64,000 bases of DNA from assembly GCA_026122225.1 (NCBI GenBank), contig JANEZZ010001956.1:2110501-2174500 (forward strand), written 5' to 3'. The position numbers and the translations under genes were made by a program. Each line of letters opens with the position of its first letter. Within the stretch, counting starts at the first letter, position 1. Below the pieces are notes generated by a model. That model ran no database searches. It worked only from the letters and a program-made list of their open reading frames with translations, and had not been told where the DNA came from. The stretch comes from Heloderma charlesbogerti (lineage: Eukaryota; Chordata; Lepidosauria; Squamata; Helodermatidae). Shown here in pieces: positions 1 to 10,490 of the stretch.

Positions 1-747
1 AGCCACTTTGCTTTCTTGCATTTCTTTGTCTTTGGGTTGGAGTTAGTTGCTGCCTCCTGAACAATGTTACAGACCTCCATCCATAGTTCCTCAGGCACTC
101 TGTCTATCAGGTCTAATCCCTGAAATCTATTCCTCACCTCCACTGTATATGCATAAGGGTTATGATTTAGGTCATACCTGAATGGTTTAGTGGTTTTCCC
201 TACGTTCTTCAATTTAAGCCGAAATTTTGCAAAAAGGAGCTCATGATCTGAGCCACAGTCAGCTCCAGGTCTTGTTTTTACTGACTGTATAGAGCTTCTC
301 CATCTTTGGCTGCAAAGTACGTAATCAATCTGATTTCTATATTGACCATCTGGTAATGTCCATGTGTAGAGTCGCCTCTTGTGCTGTTGGAAAAGAGTGT
401 TTGCTGTGATCAGCATGTTCTCTTGGCAAAACTTTATGAGCCTTTGTCCTGCTTCATTTTGTACACCAAGGCCATGCTTGCTTGTTATCCCGGTGATTTC
501 TTGACTTCCTACTTTAGCATTCCAATCCCCTATGATGAAGAGGACATCTTTTTTTGGTGTTAGTTCTAGAAGGTGTTGCAGGTCTTCATAGAACCGATCC
601 ACCTCAGCTTCTTCGGCCTCAGTGGTTGGGGCATAGACTTGAATTACTGTGATGTTGAATGGTTTGCCTTGGATTCGTACTGAGATCATTCTATCATTTT
701 TGAGATTGTACCCCACTACTGCTTTTCCCACCCTTTTATTGACTCTA
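1..747 (-). mobile_element. RTE BovB LINE fragment, truncated
   Basis: The reverse complement matches the intact BovB in this window over about 60536-61275, that is, most of the apurinic endonuclease domain and the start of the linker before the reverse transcriptase. Recognisable on the minus strand are IGDWNAKVG, YTWTLPDGQYRNQIDYVLC and the start of the region after the endonuclease. By eye the reading frame stays open from about 700 to the window edge. The copy is broken at 747 (its 5' side) and continues off the left edge, so its 3' end is not visible. It is only slightly diverged from the intact copy, which suggests a fairly recent insertion. It lacks the start of the ORF and cannot act by itself. 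Confidence 0.93.
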
Positions 748-1079
748 GGACATCCTAATAAATTAATACCAGAGGGCCTCAAATCTGTGTTGGGCTGATG
801 GTAGATCTGGTAATTACCGTGCAGTGAAGGAAAGGCACTCTGCACATGTTCAAAGCACTTGATATCTCCATGTTGCATCTTAAGATGGCAAAGCCCTTTT
901 TAGACCCTTGGGTGTATTGGACTGGTGCAGGTAATGGTCGTGGTTACTCTGTGGAGAGGCTAGTGTGCTCTGTACATGTCATTTGGCATTAAATGAGGGG
1001 AGAGGCAGGAGGTGCTGTTGTTGCCGGGCGCGGCACAGAACAGGGGGATACAGAGCACCCCTCACCTCCAATAGGGTCC

Positions 1080-1195
1080 AAATATCATAGGGGTGACTGC
1101 ACCTCAGCAGCAAAAATAGTTGTATTTTGATATTTAGTATTTAGGTGGAGACTTCTGACTTGAGCTGAGTGAACTGCAACAATGTTATGTATTTT
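1080..1195 (+). repeat. Diverged units of the local tandem repeat
   Basis: The phrases CACCTCAGCAGCAAAA, TATTTTGATATTTAGTATTT and GACTTGAGCTGAGTGAAC recur here in the order seen in the satellite array further right. I read this as the old left edge of the array, cut up by later insertions of DNA transposons and a CR1 element between 1196 and 2430. Another remnant lies at about 1680-1740. Confidence 0.55.
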
Positions 1196-1290
1196 GATAG
1201 CAATCCTATACATGCTTACCTGAGGGTTAGGCCCATTGAACTCAATGGGTCTTACTTCTAAGTAAGTAGATATGCTTATAGGATTGCACT
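1196..1290. mobile_element. Short palindromic MITE, GCAATCC-ended
   Basis: The left end reads GCAATCCTATACATGCTTAC and the right end is its imperfect reverse complement (GATATGCTTATAGGATTGCA). The centre has CCATTGAACTCAATGGG, itself palindromic. The same family recurs at about 7276-7356, 22570-22655, 47400-47460, 48833-48922, 56843-56925 and 58668-58745. No transposase is encoded. Confidence 0.75.
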
Positions 1291-1347
1291 GTTATTTATT
1301 GTTTGGATGATGACCTGACTCAAGCGGAGAGGTTCTTCTCCCCCCCC

Positions 1348-1638
1348 CAGTGGAGGCTGGTGGCTCCGATTTCGGTGGGACTGTGATCCATTCTGGATGT
1401 TATTCAGTACCAGCCAGAACTCTAAAGGAGCTATCCAAGGTGCTGAACCTGTTCAGCACCTTGGATAGCCCCTTTAGGGCTCAATCCTATGCACGTTTAG
1501 ACAGTGTAAAGGCCTACAGGTGCCAATATTCCCCACCCAGCAGCTGTAGGCCTTTTCTCTGTCTAAACACGCATAAGATTGTGCCCTTAGAGTTCTGGCT
1601 GGTTCTGAATACAACCCAGAATAAAACAGCCTCCACTG
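1348..1638. mobile_element. CAGTGG-ended foldback transposon, interrupted
   Basis: It starts CAGTGGAGGCTGGTGGCTCC and ends with the partial reverse complement CAGCCTCCACTG. The arms carry CCAGCCAGAACTCTAAAGG on the left and its reverse complement on the right. The right arm is interrupted by a separate MITE at 1477-1586; removing that MITE and one copy of its 3-bp duplication rejoins the arm. Two further copies lie at 43809-43995 and 55670-55864. No coding capacity. Confidence 0.85.
1477..1586. mobile_element. GGGC-ended MITE nested in a foldback
   Basis: Terminal inverted repeats GGGCTCAATCCTATGCACG and its near reverse complement ending GATTGTGCCC, flanked on both sides by TTA (1474-1476 and 1587-1589). 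A 3-bp TTA/TAA duplication is typical of PIF/Harbinger transposons, so this is probably a non-autonomous member of that superfamily. Other copies are at 38778-38899, 41268-41388 and 44205-45926. Confidence 0.8.
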
Positions 1639-1799
1639 CCTATCCCCATGTCTCTTCAGCAACCATGTTGAATTGTTAGGTGCAAAAGACCTTTCACTTC
1701 AGGCAGCAGCATTTTGATATTTATTTCCTAGTTCTGCACCTAGGAAAAAGAAACTAAATGCACAGTTACAAGATGGGGCAAATGCTGGGGCAAAATGTT

Positions 1800-2430
1800 A
1801 CAAGATGGGGCAAAAAAAGGCAAATGCTATTTTGGGCTGCATTCATAGATGCATAGCTTCCAAATCCCGGGAACTACTAGTTCCCCTCTACTCAGCACTG
1901 GTTAGGCCTCATCTGGAGTACTGTGTCCAGTTCTGGGCACCATACTTTAAGAAGGATGCAGACAAACTGGAGAGGGTTCAGAGGAGGGCAACAAAGATGA
2001 TCAGGGGACTGGAAACAAAGCCCTATGAGGAGAGACTGAAAGAACTGGGCATGTTTATCCTTGAGAAGAGAAGACTGAGGGGAGATAGGATAGCACTCTT
2101 CAAGTACTTGAAAGGTTGTCCCAGAGAGGAAGGCCAGGATCTCTTCTTGATCATCCCAGAGTGCAGGACATGGAGTCATGGGCTCAAGCTACAGGAAGCC
2201 AGATTCTGGCTGAACATCAGGAAAAGCTTCCTGACTGTTAGAGCAATATGATAATGGAACCCATAACCTAGGGAGGTGGTGGGCTCTCCCACAGTGGAGG
2301 CATTCAAGACGAGGCTGGACAGCCATCTGTCAGGGATGCTCTGATTTGGATTCCTGCATTGAGCAGGGGGTTGGACCCAATGGCCTTGTAGGCCCCTTCC
2401 AACCCTACTATTCTATGATTCTATGATTCA
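1800..2430 (+). mobile_element. CR1 LINE, 3' end, 5' truncated
   Basis: An open frame at 1805-2251 encodes the C-terminal end of a CR1 reverse transcriptase, with [20 protein letters not shown] and [16 protein letters not shown]. The rest of the C terminus (NRLPREVV-like, 2254-2340) follows after a break. The element ends in the CR1 signature of short tandem copies, ATTCTATGATTCTATGATTC (2410-2429), rather than a poly(A). It lacks the endonuclease and the catalytic reverse transcriptase core. It is inserted in the old part of the satellite array. Confidence 0.93.
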
Positions 2431-2475
2431 TGTTTAGGTGCTGACTCCCTTGACTTGAGGTCAGCTGAGTGAGTG

Positions 2476-2670
2476 GCTTTATTTATTTCAGTTCTATCCT
2501 GCCCAATAGCCGAAGTTCACAACAATGAAAACTATAAAATACAAGACGATGAAATAGAATATCACATTTAAAAGTTTAAAATTACAGTATAAAAATGAAT
2601 AAATAAAAACCAAATAGAACCTAGCAGCAGCGCAAAGATTTAAAATACAGTACCAGATTTAAAATAGATA
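2476..2670 (-). mobile_element. L2-type LINE 3' tail
   Basis: It begins on the + strand with TTTATTTATTTCAGTTCTATCCTGCCC, the reverse complement of the GGGCAGGATA...AATAAATAAA tail shared by L2 elements and L2-mobilised SINEs. An A-rich body follows. It interrupts a satellite unit: array sequence is recognisable on both sides (2432-2475 and from about 2676). Confidence 0.6.
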
Positions 2671-2675
2671 GGTTT

Positions 2676-3069
2676 TCCTCCTTATTACACCTCAGGGAGC
2701 AGCAATATTGCATTTTGATATTTATATATTGTTTGGAGTGCCAACCCCTTGAATCGAGCCGAGAAGTTTCTCTCCCCATCCATTCAGCAACAATACTATA
2801 TTCTGAAATTTAGGTACAGGCCCTTTGTCTCAGGTGGCGGCAGCAGCGATACTGTATTTTGATATTTATGTTATGCTTGGGTGCTGACTCCCTGACTCAA
2901 GCTCACGAAAGTGAGTGGTTACCCTCCCTGTCACACCGGAGGCAGCAGGAATATTATATTTTGATATTTATTTATTGTTCGCAGTGCGATGACCCCTTGA
3001 CTTGAACCAAGAGGCTTCCCTGCCTTCCCCACAGCAAGCAGTGTTATATTTTAAAATTTATTTTATGCT
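2676..3069 (+). repeat. Diverged 191-bp satellite monomers
   Basis: Two old monomers in phase with the homogeneous array: the landmark TGGGTGCTGACTC starts near 2878 and TAGGTGCTGACTC at 3070, 192 bp apart, the same period as the younger part. They share the skeleton of the array but differ at many positions and are less CpG-rich. Each splits into two halves of about 96 bp, both starting near a CACCTSAGG-like phrase and containing TTATATTTTGATATTTATTT-like and ACTCGA-like blocks. Confidence 0.85.
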
Positions 3070-6000
3070 TAGGTGCTGACTCTCTAACTCGAGCTCAGCA
3101 AAGTGAGCGGTTACCCTCCCTGTCACACCTGAGGCAACAGCAATATTATACTTTTAATATTTATTTATTGTTTGGAATGGAGACCTCTCGACTCGAACTG
3201 AGAGGCTTCCCTGCCATCACCTCAGCGAGCAGTGTTATATCGTGGTACTTATTTCATGCTTAGGCGCAGACTGCCTTACTCGAGGGCCCTAAAGTGAGCG
3301 GTTACGCTCCCTGTCACACCTGAGGCAACAGCAACATTATACTTTTAATATTTATTTATTGTTTGGAATGGAGACCTCTCGACTCGAACTGAGAGGCTTC
3401 CCTGCCATCACCTCAGCGAGCAGTGTTATATCGTGGTACTTATTTCATGCTTAGGCGCAGACCCCCTTACTCGAGGGCCCTAAAGTGAGCGGTTACGCTC
3501 CCTGTCACACCTGAGGCAACAGCAACATTATACTTTAGCGCTCGTTTATTATTTGGGGTGGGCAGGCCCCTCGACTCGAACTGAGAGGCTTCCCTGCCAT
3601 CACCTCAGCGAGCAGTGTTATATCGTGGTACTTATTTCATGCTTAGGCGCAGACTGCCTTACTCGAGGGCCCTAAAGTGAGCGGTTACGCTCCCTGTCAC
3701 ACCTGAGGCAACAGCAACATTATACTTTTAATATTTATTTATTGTTTGGAATGGAGACCTCTCGACTCGAACTGAGAGGCTTCCCTGCCATCACCTCAGC
3801 GAGCAGTGTTATATCGTGGTACTTATTTCATGCTTAGGCGCAGACCCCCTTACTCGAGGGCCCTAAAGTGAGCGGTTACGCTCCCTGTCACACCTGAGGC
3901 AACAGCAACATTATACTTTAGCGCTCGTTTATTATTTGGGGTGGGCAGGCCCCTCGACTCGAACTGAGAGGCTTCCCTGCCATCACCTCAGCGAGCAGTG
4001 TTATATCGTGGTACTTATTTCATGCTTAGGCGCAGACTGCCTTACTCGAGGGCCCTAAAGTGAGCGGTTACGCTCCCTGTCACACCTGAGGCAACAGCAA
4101 CATTATACTTTTAATATTTATTTATTGTTTGGAATGGAGACCTCTCGACTCGAACTGAGAGGCTTCCCTGCCATCACCTCAGCGAGCAGTGTTATATCGT
4201 GGTACTTATTTCATGCTTAGGCGCAGACCCCCTTACTCGAGGGCCCTAAAGTGAGCGGTTACGCTCCCTGTCACACCTGAGGCAACAGCAACATTATACT
4301 TTAGCGCTCGTTTATTATTTGGGGTGGGCAGGCCCCTCGACTCGAACTGAGAGGCTTCCCTGCCATCACCTCAGCGAGCAGTGTTATATCGTGGTACTTA
4401 TTTCATGCTTAGGCGCAGACTGCCTTACTCGAGGGCCCTAAAGTGAGCGGTTACGCTCCCTGTCACACCTGAGGCAACAGCAACATTATACTTTTAATAT
4501 TTATTTATTGTTTGGAATGGAGACCTCTCGACTCGAACTGAGAGGCTTCCCTGCCATCACCTCAGCGAGCAGTGTTATATCGTGGTACTTATTTCATGCT
4601 TAGGCGCAGACCCCCTTACTCGAGGGCCCTAAAGTGAGCGGTTACGCTCCCTGTCACACCTGAGGCAACAGCAACATTATACTTTAGCGCTCGTTTATTA
4701 TTTGGGGTGGGCAGGCCCCTCGACTCGAACTGAGAGGCTTCCCTGCCATCACCTCAGCGAGCAGTGTTATATCGTGGTACTTATTTCATGCTTAGGCGCA
4801 GACTGCCTTACTCGAGGGCCCTAAAGTGAGCGGTTACGCTCCCTGTCACACCTGAGGCAACAGCAACATTATACTTTTAATATTTATTTATTGTTTGGAA
4901 TGGAGACCTCTCGACTCGAACTGAGAGGCTTCCCTGCCATCACCTCAGCGAGCAGTGTTATATCGTGGTACTTATTTCATGCTTAGGCGCAGACCCCCTT
5001 ACTCGAGGGCCCTAAAGTGAGCGGTTACGCTCCCTGTCACACCTGAGGCAACAGCAACATTATACTTTAGCGCTCGTTTATTATTTGGGGTGGGCAGGCC
5101 CCTCGACTCGAACTGAGAGGCTTCCCTGCCATCACCTCAGCGAGCAGTGTTATATCGTGGTACTTATTTCATGCTTAGGCGCAGACCCCCTTACTCGAGG
5201 GCCCTAAAGTGAGCGGTTACGCTCCCTGTCACACCTGAGGCAACAGCAACATTATACTTTAGCGCTCGTTTATTATTTGGGGTGGGCAGGCCCCTCGACT
5301 CGAACTGAGAGGCTTCCCTGCCATCACCTCAGCGAGCAGTGTTATATCGTGGTACTTATTTCATGCTTAGGCGCAGACTGCCTTACTCGAGGGCCCTAAA
5401 GTGAGCGGTTACGCTCCCTGTCACACCTGAGGCAACAGCAACATTATACTTTTAATATTTATTTATTGTTTGGAATGGAGACCTCTCGACTCGAACTGAG
5501 AGGCTTCCCTGCCATCACCTCAGCGAGCAGTGTTATATCGTGGTACTTATTTCATGCTTAGGCGCAGACCCCCTTACTCGAGGGCCCTAAAGTGAGCGGT
5601 TACGCTCCCTGTCACACCTGAGGCAACAGCAACATTATACTTTAGCGCTCGTTTATTATTTGGGGTGGGCAGGCCCCTCGACTCGAACTGAGAGGCTTCC
5701 CTGCCATCACCTCAGCGAGCAGTGTTATATCGTGGTACTTATTTCATGCTTAGGCGCAGACTGCCTTACTCGAGGGCCCTAAAGTGAGCGGTTACGCTCC
5801 CTGTCACACCTGAGGCAACAGCAACATTATACTTTTAATATTTATTTATTGTTTGGAATGGAGACCTCTCGACTCGAACTGAGAGGCTTCCCTGCCATCA
5901 CCTCAGCGAGCAGTGTTATATCGTGGTACTTATTTCATGCTTAGGCGCAGACCCCCTTACTCGAGGGCCCTAAAGTGAGCGGTTACGCTCCCTGTCACAC

Positions 6001-6108
6001 CTGAGGCAACAGCAACATTATACTTTAGCGCTCGTTTATTATTTGGGGTGGGCAGGCCCCTCGACTCGAACTGAGAGGCTTCCCTGCCATCACCTCAGCG
6101 AGCAATGC
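3070..6108 (+). repeat. Satellite array with A/B higher-order structure
   Basis: The landmark TAGGCGCAGAC starts at 3261, 3452, 3644, 3835, 4027, 4218, 4410, 4601, 4793, 4984, 5176, 5368, 5559, 5751 and 5942, so the monomer is 191 or 192 bp. Two monomer types alternate. Type A has GACTGCC and CTTTTAATATTTATTTATTG; type B has GACCCCC and CTTTAGCGCTCGTTTATTAT. Together they form a 383-bp higher-order unit. There are seven A and eight B, with one break in phase where two B units are adjacent (4984 and 5176). Copies of the same type look almost identical. Each monomer is itself two diverged halves of about 96 bp. The array ends in a diverged partial unit at about 6075-6145, next to the RAMAC CpG island. 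No long ORF, and no spacer pattern like CRISPR. Confidence 0.97.
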
Positions 6109-6129
6109 TGCATTTTGATAGGTATTTGT

Positions 6130-6480
6130 GGTCTATTATTGTTCTGAGCCGCCTTCGGTTCGACCACTAGGGGCCGAGGGGGGCCTGCGGAAGCCCGGGG
6201 GAACCGCCCCCCGCGCGCGCGAGCGAGCGAGCTCCGCACGGCAAAGGACAGGCGAGCGCCGCCTTCCCGAATTACACCAAGCTCCGCCCACCGGCCCACA
6301 TGGGCGGGGCGAGGCCGAGCCGGAAGTGGGAAGCTTCCGCGGGCGGAAGAAGCGGGGGCTGTTATCGCCTGATCGAGGGTGAGGGGTTTTTATTCTTTCT
6401 CTCCCTCTTCCCCCCCCCCGCGCTTCATCGAGGGTTGAGGTAGCGGGGGGGGGGGTAGAAGGTCACGTGGCCATAGCCCC
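6130..6480 (+). promoter_or_regulatory. RAMAC: CpG-island promoter of RAMAC
   Basis: A sharp shift to GC-rich, CpG-dense sequence (runs such as CGCGCGCGCGAGCGAGCGAG at 6212-6231) begins directly after the last satellite unit. No TATA box stands out. GGGCGGGGC at 6303-6311 is an Sp1-type GC box, and GCCGGAAGTGG at about 6317 matches an ETS/GABP site, common in housekeeping promoters. The orientation follows from the splice donor at 6379 and the downstream RAMAC exons. Confidence 0.8.
6320..6378 (+). other. RAMAC: Probable non-coding exon 1 of RAMAC
   Basis: A good splice donor, GATCGAGG then GTGAGG, lies at 6378/6379 inside the CpG island. The first coding exons downstream both have acceptors only ten bases before an ATG, so a separate 5' untranslated exon is required. 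The transcription start is not visible from sequence; the left limit given here is a guess just below the ETS-like site. Confidence 0.55.
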
Positions 6481-7275
6481 CCCCCTTCCTGAAACCTGTG
6501 GTGCCTTGAGGCTGCAGTCCAGGGTTTAATTTGAACAAACATTCCATCCCGGGACTGGCTGGTGTTTGTGTCTTCCACCAGAGGGTTCGTTTTCTGGATC
6601 ACGACGAGCTGGCAGAGAAGAGCGCCTCTGTACATGGCCAGAGAACCTGCAGCCCACCCGCACGCATATGTTATGGGTAGGGGGATGTTGGAGAGATTAT
6701 GAGCGGGGACAAGTCTCCAGCTGTAACAGGAGTGGTTGCCTTCCCCCGAATCTTTACCTCCTCCCTCGTTATGTCTCTGGCTCTTACTGCAAGTTCTGCA
6801 CTCACAATGATTAGAGCGTCTTTCCAAAGAGCCCTTGGTGCAAATGAATAGCCACTTAAAAGCAGTGGTGGGCAATCTTCAGGCCTGAGACCCATCAACC
6901 AGAGCCTGGTGCAAAAGGCATGCACTTGAAATTAAAGAATTGTGAGCCCAGGAATTTGTTCCATGTGCCGGAACTGAATGCAGCTCATGGTCCTTCCACA
7001 CAAAAATCCACTCCTGGTTAACTAAAGCTGGCTTCATTTCAGCATTATAATTTAGGTGGGGGGAGGGAGTCATTTTGTTGTTGCTATTTTCAAATAATTG
7101 GGAGTCTGAAATCCTTGCCAATCTACTGCAAATCAAATCGGTATCTATCTTCTTGCCACCCTGCCACCCCTCAAAATACTCTTAATAGCTAAATACAGGT
7201 GGAGGGAGAAGCAGAGTTTCCCATTGTGAGCTCCCCAGAGGCATCTGGTTGTCCAGTTAACAGGATATTGGACTG

Positions 7276-7356
7276 ACTACAATCCTAAACAAGTTTACTC
7301 AGACGTAAACTTAGTAGGACTTACCAGAAGGTAAGTATGCTTAGGATTGTGGCCAA
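7276..7356. mobile_element. Short palindromic MITE, GCAATCC-ended (diverged)
   Basis: Left end CTACAATCCTAAACAAGTTTAC and right end GGTAAGTATGCTTAGGATTG form imperfect inverted repeats around a short centre. Same family as 1196-1290. It sits in RAMAC intron 1. A weaker half-copy may be present at 7625-7690. Confidence 0.6.
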
Positions 7357-7789
7357 GGTAGGTTATTAAAAGTTGTGATCGCTAAATGAACCAGGCCGTC
7401 TCAGTGGTGTAAACAGGCAATTGGCTGTTACAGTTGTGGTGAAATATAAGCATTTTGCTAATGCTTCGAAGTTATGTTTCTCTGACTGAGCTCTAGCATT
7501 CAACCCAGTTTCTGATTTTGTGCCTGACTCAAACCATTTTCTTGGGCTGGCTAAAAACACTGATGCTAGAGACAATCTGATAAGTACCAGCTTTCATATT
7601 TTCAAAGTGGGATTCTCGGAGCAGGTTTACCTGAGATTGTTGAGATTAATGGAAATTACTTTTGAGTAGACATGCATAGGATCATGCTCATAATTCACAT
7701 TCCTGGCCTGGCATACCTCAGTGTAGTAGTAATGTGAAAATTTAAAGTGAATGTTCCATTTTATTATTTTATTATAAGATTGATTGCCT

Positions 7790-8860
7790 GTGTATTGTAG
7801 GTGCTTTGCTCATCCCCATGGCATTTACGTTCTTGAGTCCTGCAAGGTTCCATGTTGTCCTCCATGCTCTTTAAGATCTCGATGAAGACACGGGATGAGG
7901 TCAGCAGAGAGTTTGAAGTGGGATCAATATGCTGATGGCACTCAGTTCTATGTCATCTGAGTTAGATGAGGCTTTACATGTGCCTGGAGTCTGTAATGGG
8001 CTGGATGAGGGCCAATAAACTGAAGGTGAATCCTGACAGGACAGATGCACTGTGTGGGTAGGTGGTTCTCGTGTCCAAGAATGAGGTGTATAATGTGTTC
8101 CAGATGGGGTTGCACGAAAGAGGTATGTAGTTTGGAGGCACCCCTTGATCCAGCATTGTCACTTGAAGCCCAGGCAGTGTTGGTGGTACAGAGTGCTTTT
8201 TACCAGCTTTGGCTGTCTCACTGGCTCCAAACAATATCTTACGAAGAGATAGTCTGGCCACAGTGTTCAGTTGTCTGATAACATCCTGATTGGATCATTG
8301 TAATATGTTGTATGTGGAGCTGCTCTTGATGGCAACCCAGAACTTTCAACTAGTGCAGAATGTGGCTGCCAGAATTCTAATTGGTATGGCTACATGGGAT
8401 CATATTAGAACAATCCTTAAAGAGCTACATTGGCTGCCTGTTCACTTCCGAGTCCAGTGCTGGTGCTTACCTTTAAGATGCTAAACAGCTTGGGATCCAA
8501 ATACCTGAAGGAGCAAATATCTATACTAACCTACCTGTATCTTAAGATCTGCAGAGGAGGAAGTGTGTTGTGTAGGAACAAGGGAAAGGGCCTCCCTGTC
8601 TTTGGAGTGCTCTCCCCATAAAAGCTTGACAGGCTCTGACATTACTATCACTCCATTGCCAGGTTAAAACTTATCTGCTCACATGTTTTAAAGTTGCATA
8701 ATCTTAATCTTTTGTTGTTTTTATTCCTCTGATATGTTTTTTTATGATGTTTTACTATGTTGTATTTATGGCATGTATACCACCCAGATTTCTGTTAGGA
8801 TGAGGGGTGGTTTAAGATATGTTTAATAAATAATGCTATCTTTGTACTTTTCGGCACTTC
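7790..8860 (+). mobile_element. Decayed L2 LINE, reverse transcriptase to 3' tail
   Basis: Fragments of an L2 reverse transcriptase appear in several frames: a GSxLSxMLF-like stretch at about 7850, MRANKLKVNPDRTDAL near 8005, LLMATQNFQLVQNVAARILI at 8326-8390 and [17 protein letters not shown] to 8460. These are the same landmarks as in the cleaner L2 at 44331-45915. Frameshifts and stops break it throughout. It ends near AATAAATAATGC at about 8826. It lies in RAMAC intron 1 in sense orientation and is dead. Confidence 0.85.
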
Positions 8861-9671
8861 GGAATTTAAGCTATGTTCCATTTTTGTACTAGCTGTAGGT
8901 ATTTACCATTTAACCACCCTTTCAGTTTGCAGTTTGGATAGTTAAAGAATAGTAAAAGAGTGAATTGTTCTACACATTCGGAGCACCAGTATTTCTTGAG
9001 AAGTAAATTTCAAGATGATACTTCCAACTCACTATGTGGTAGATAAATGATCTCTGAAGTGGGATGGGGAGTGAGCACCTGGCTTGCTTATTCATTAACG
9101 AAGGAAATGCACTCTACATAGGTCCCAAGGCACTTTCCTGCCTGCAAGGTCTCATGTAATGGTAATGATTTGGAAGATATGATCCCTAAGGTAGGGTGGG
9201 GATTCCTATGATTATTCACTGGGTGGAGGATGATATCTCCCAAAGCATGTACAGGCACAAGAAAAATGCACTGGTGTGATGAAGTGGCACATGCTATGTG
9301 TGAAAAAAATATAGACTACACAGAGTACACACATACACCCTCACTACAGCACCACCAACTCCAAAATTCACCAGCCACCACTGTTAAAGTGTACAAGGAT
9401 AGTTTCCCCAGTTGTGGGGAGACTCAGGATCTGAATCCAGATTAGTGAGAATGAGGATGGAGTTTTGCATTCATAATATATATTACACACATAGCTTAGA
9501 GGCTAAATAGCTGACATCACTCTCGGGAGGAGGGGAGGGAGATAAACCTTTCTCATGTTATACTGTTTAATGAGTTCTGAATATCTAGATGTTCAACAAT
9601 TTTAGCCCACAGCTAATACCCACAGGTATTTGACTTTCAAAGATTGTCAAAATAGCTTTTTATATCTGCAG
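8861..9671. other. Unassigned intron sequence
   Basis: RAMAC intron 1 between the L2 relic and the upstream copy of the coding exon. I recognise no repeat family, exon or regulatory element here. The intron ends with a short pyrimidine stretch and TCTGCAG at 9671. Confidence 0.5.
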
Positions 9672-9826
9672 AGATTACAAAATGGCTTCCACAACTGATA
9701 TCCTTCAGAATTATGAAGAGATGTCTATTCATCGATATACTTCAGAAGACAAGGAATATCAGAAATATGTCCAATGCCCTGCAGATCCACCTCCTGTAGT
9801 AGAAGACTGGCTAAACAGGTCTGGTG
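9672..9826 (+). CDS. RAMAC: Duplicated, diverged copy of first coding exon of RAMAC
   Basis: TATATCTGCAG at 9661-9671 is a plausible acceptor. The ATG follows ten bases later at 9682, as in the downstream copy (12295, ATG 12305). The 48 codons before the homologous GGTG|GTAA encode an RNMT-activating segment: TSEDKEYQKYVQCPADPPP is shared almost unchanged with the downstream copy. There are no stops or frameshifts. I count 15 codons with an amino-acid change against four with only silent changes. Homology to the downstream exon ends abruptly at 9826-9830, where GTAACA could serve as a donor. That donor leaves phase 1, whereas the last RAMAC exon needs phase 2. Read through instead, the frame continues to a stop at 9946-9948, giving an 88-residue protein without the RG-rich tail. 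It may be an alternative exon, a truncated isoform or an exon losing function. Confidence 0.65.
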
Positions 9827-10284
9827 GTAACATTCCTCTTACCATTTTTTTTGTTTGCTTATGGGAAGTTGTAAGAGTACATTACGGAGGAATCATAAGC
9901 CAATGCGAAATGGCAAAAACTAAATTATTTAACCTATTGGTTGCATAATTTTAATCACGTGCTTACAATTGTTAGTGTCCATCTGTTTTAACTATAGACA
10001 TTCATAATTAAGAACAGAATACTCAAATGGAAATCTGACAGATGAGCATGTGGAGGGACGCATGCAAAGCAGAACCACACCTATTCAAAATTAAAAATCT
10101 GAAAAAAGCCTAGGTCACTGTTTTTTAAATGTTAGCACACTGAGAAACTATAAAGACTCTCTGCCAAATTTATTCTCTCCGCTCAGGAGCATAAAGATTA
10201 CACAGAAAATGGAAGAAAAATTATGGCATTAGATTAAAGCTTATGTCCAGGTCCCTGAGGGAAAGTTTCTAAGGAACGAAAGAG

Positions 10285-10490
10285 CTGCTGTAGCATAGCG
10301 GCTAAGCTCTGAGCTGTAGTATGGAGATAATAATACTGGCCAACCTTACAGAGTTGTTTTAATTGTTACTGAAATGGCTATGGTTTTAAGTCCTTGAGTA
10401 TCTGTATATTGTAATTTGATTGTGTTTTAAGTTTTCATTTTAATTGTAAGCTGCTGTAGGAATACTGTAGGTGTGGAATATAAATACAGT
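10285..10490 (+). mobile_element. Degraded tRNA-derived SINE
   Basis: GCTGCTGTAGCATAGCGGCTAAG resembles the A-box part of a tRNA-derived SINE, and the right end, GGTGTGGAATATAAATACAG, resembles the tail shared with L2. A short direct repeat follows (AAATACAGTAA twice within 10483-10521). Boundaries are uncertain. It lies in the intron between the two copies of the RAMAC coding exon. Confidence 0.5.

Noticed and set aside
3070..6108. CRISPR-like repeat array
   Set aside because: The units are long and contiguous with no unique spacers, and the setting is a vertebrate genome. It is a satellite.
9672..9948. Processed RAMAC pseudogene
   Set aside because: Homology covers one exon only, stops at a splice-donor-like GTAA and is preceded by an acceptor. 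There is no poly(A) tail and no sequence from the last exon, so exon duplication fits better than retrocopying.
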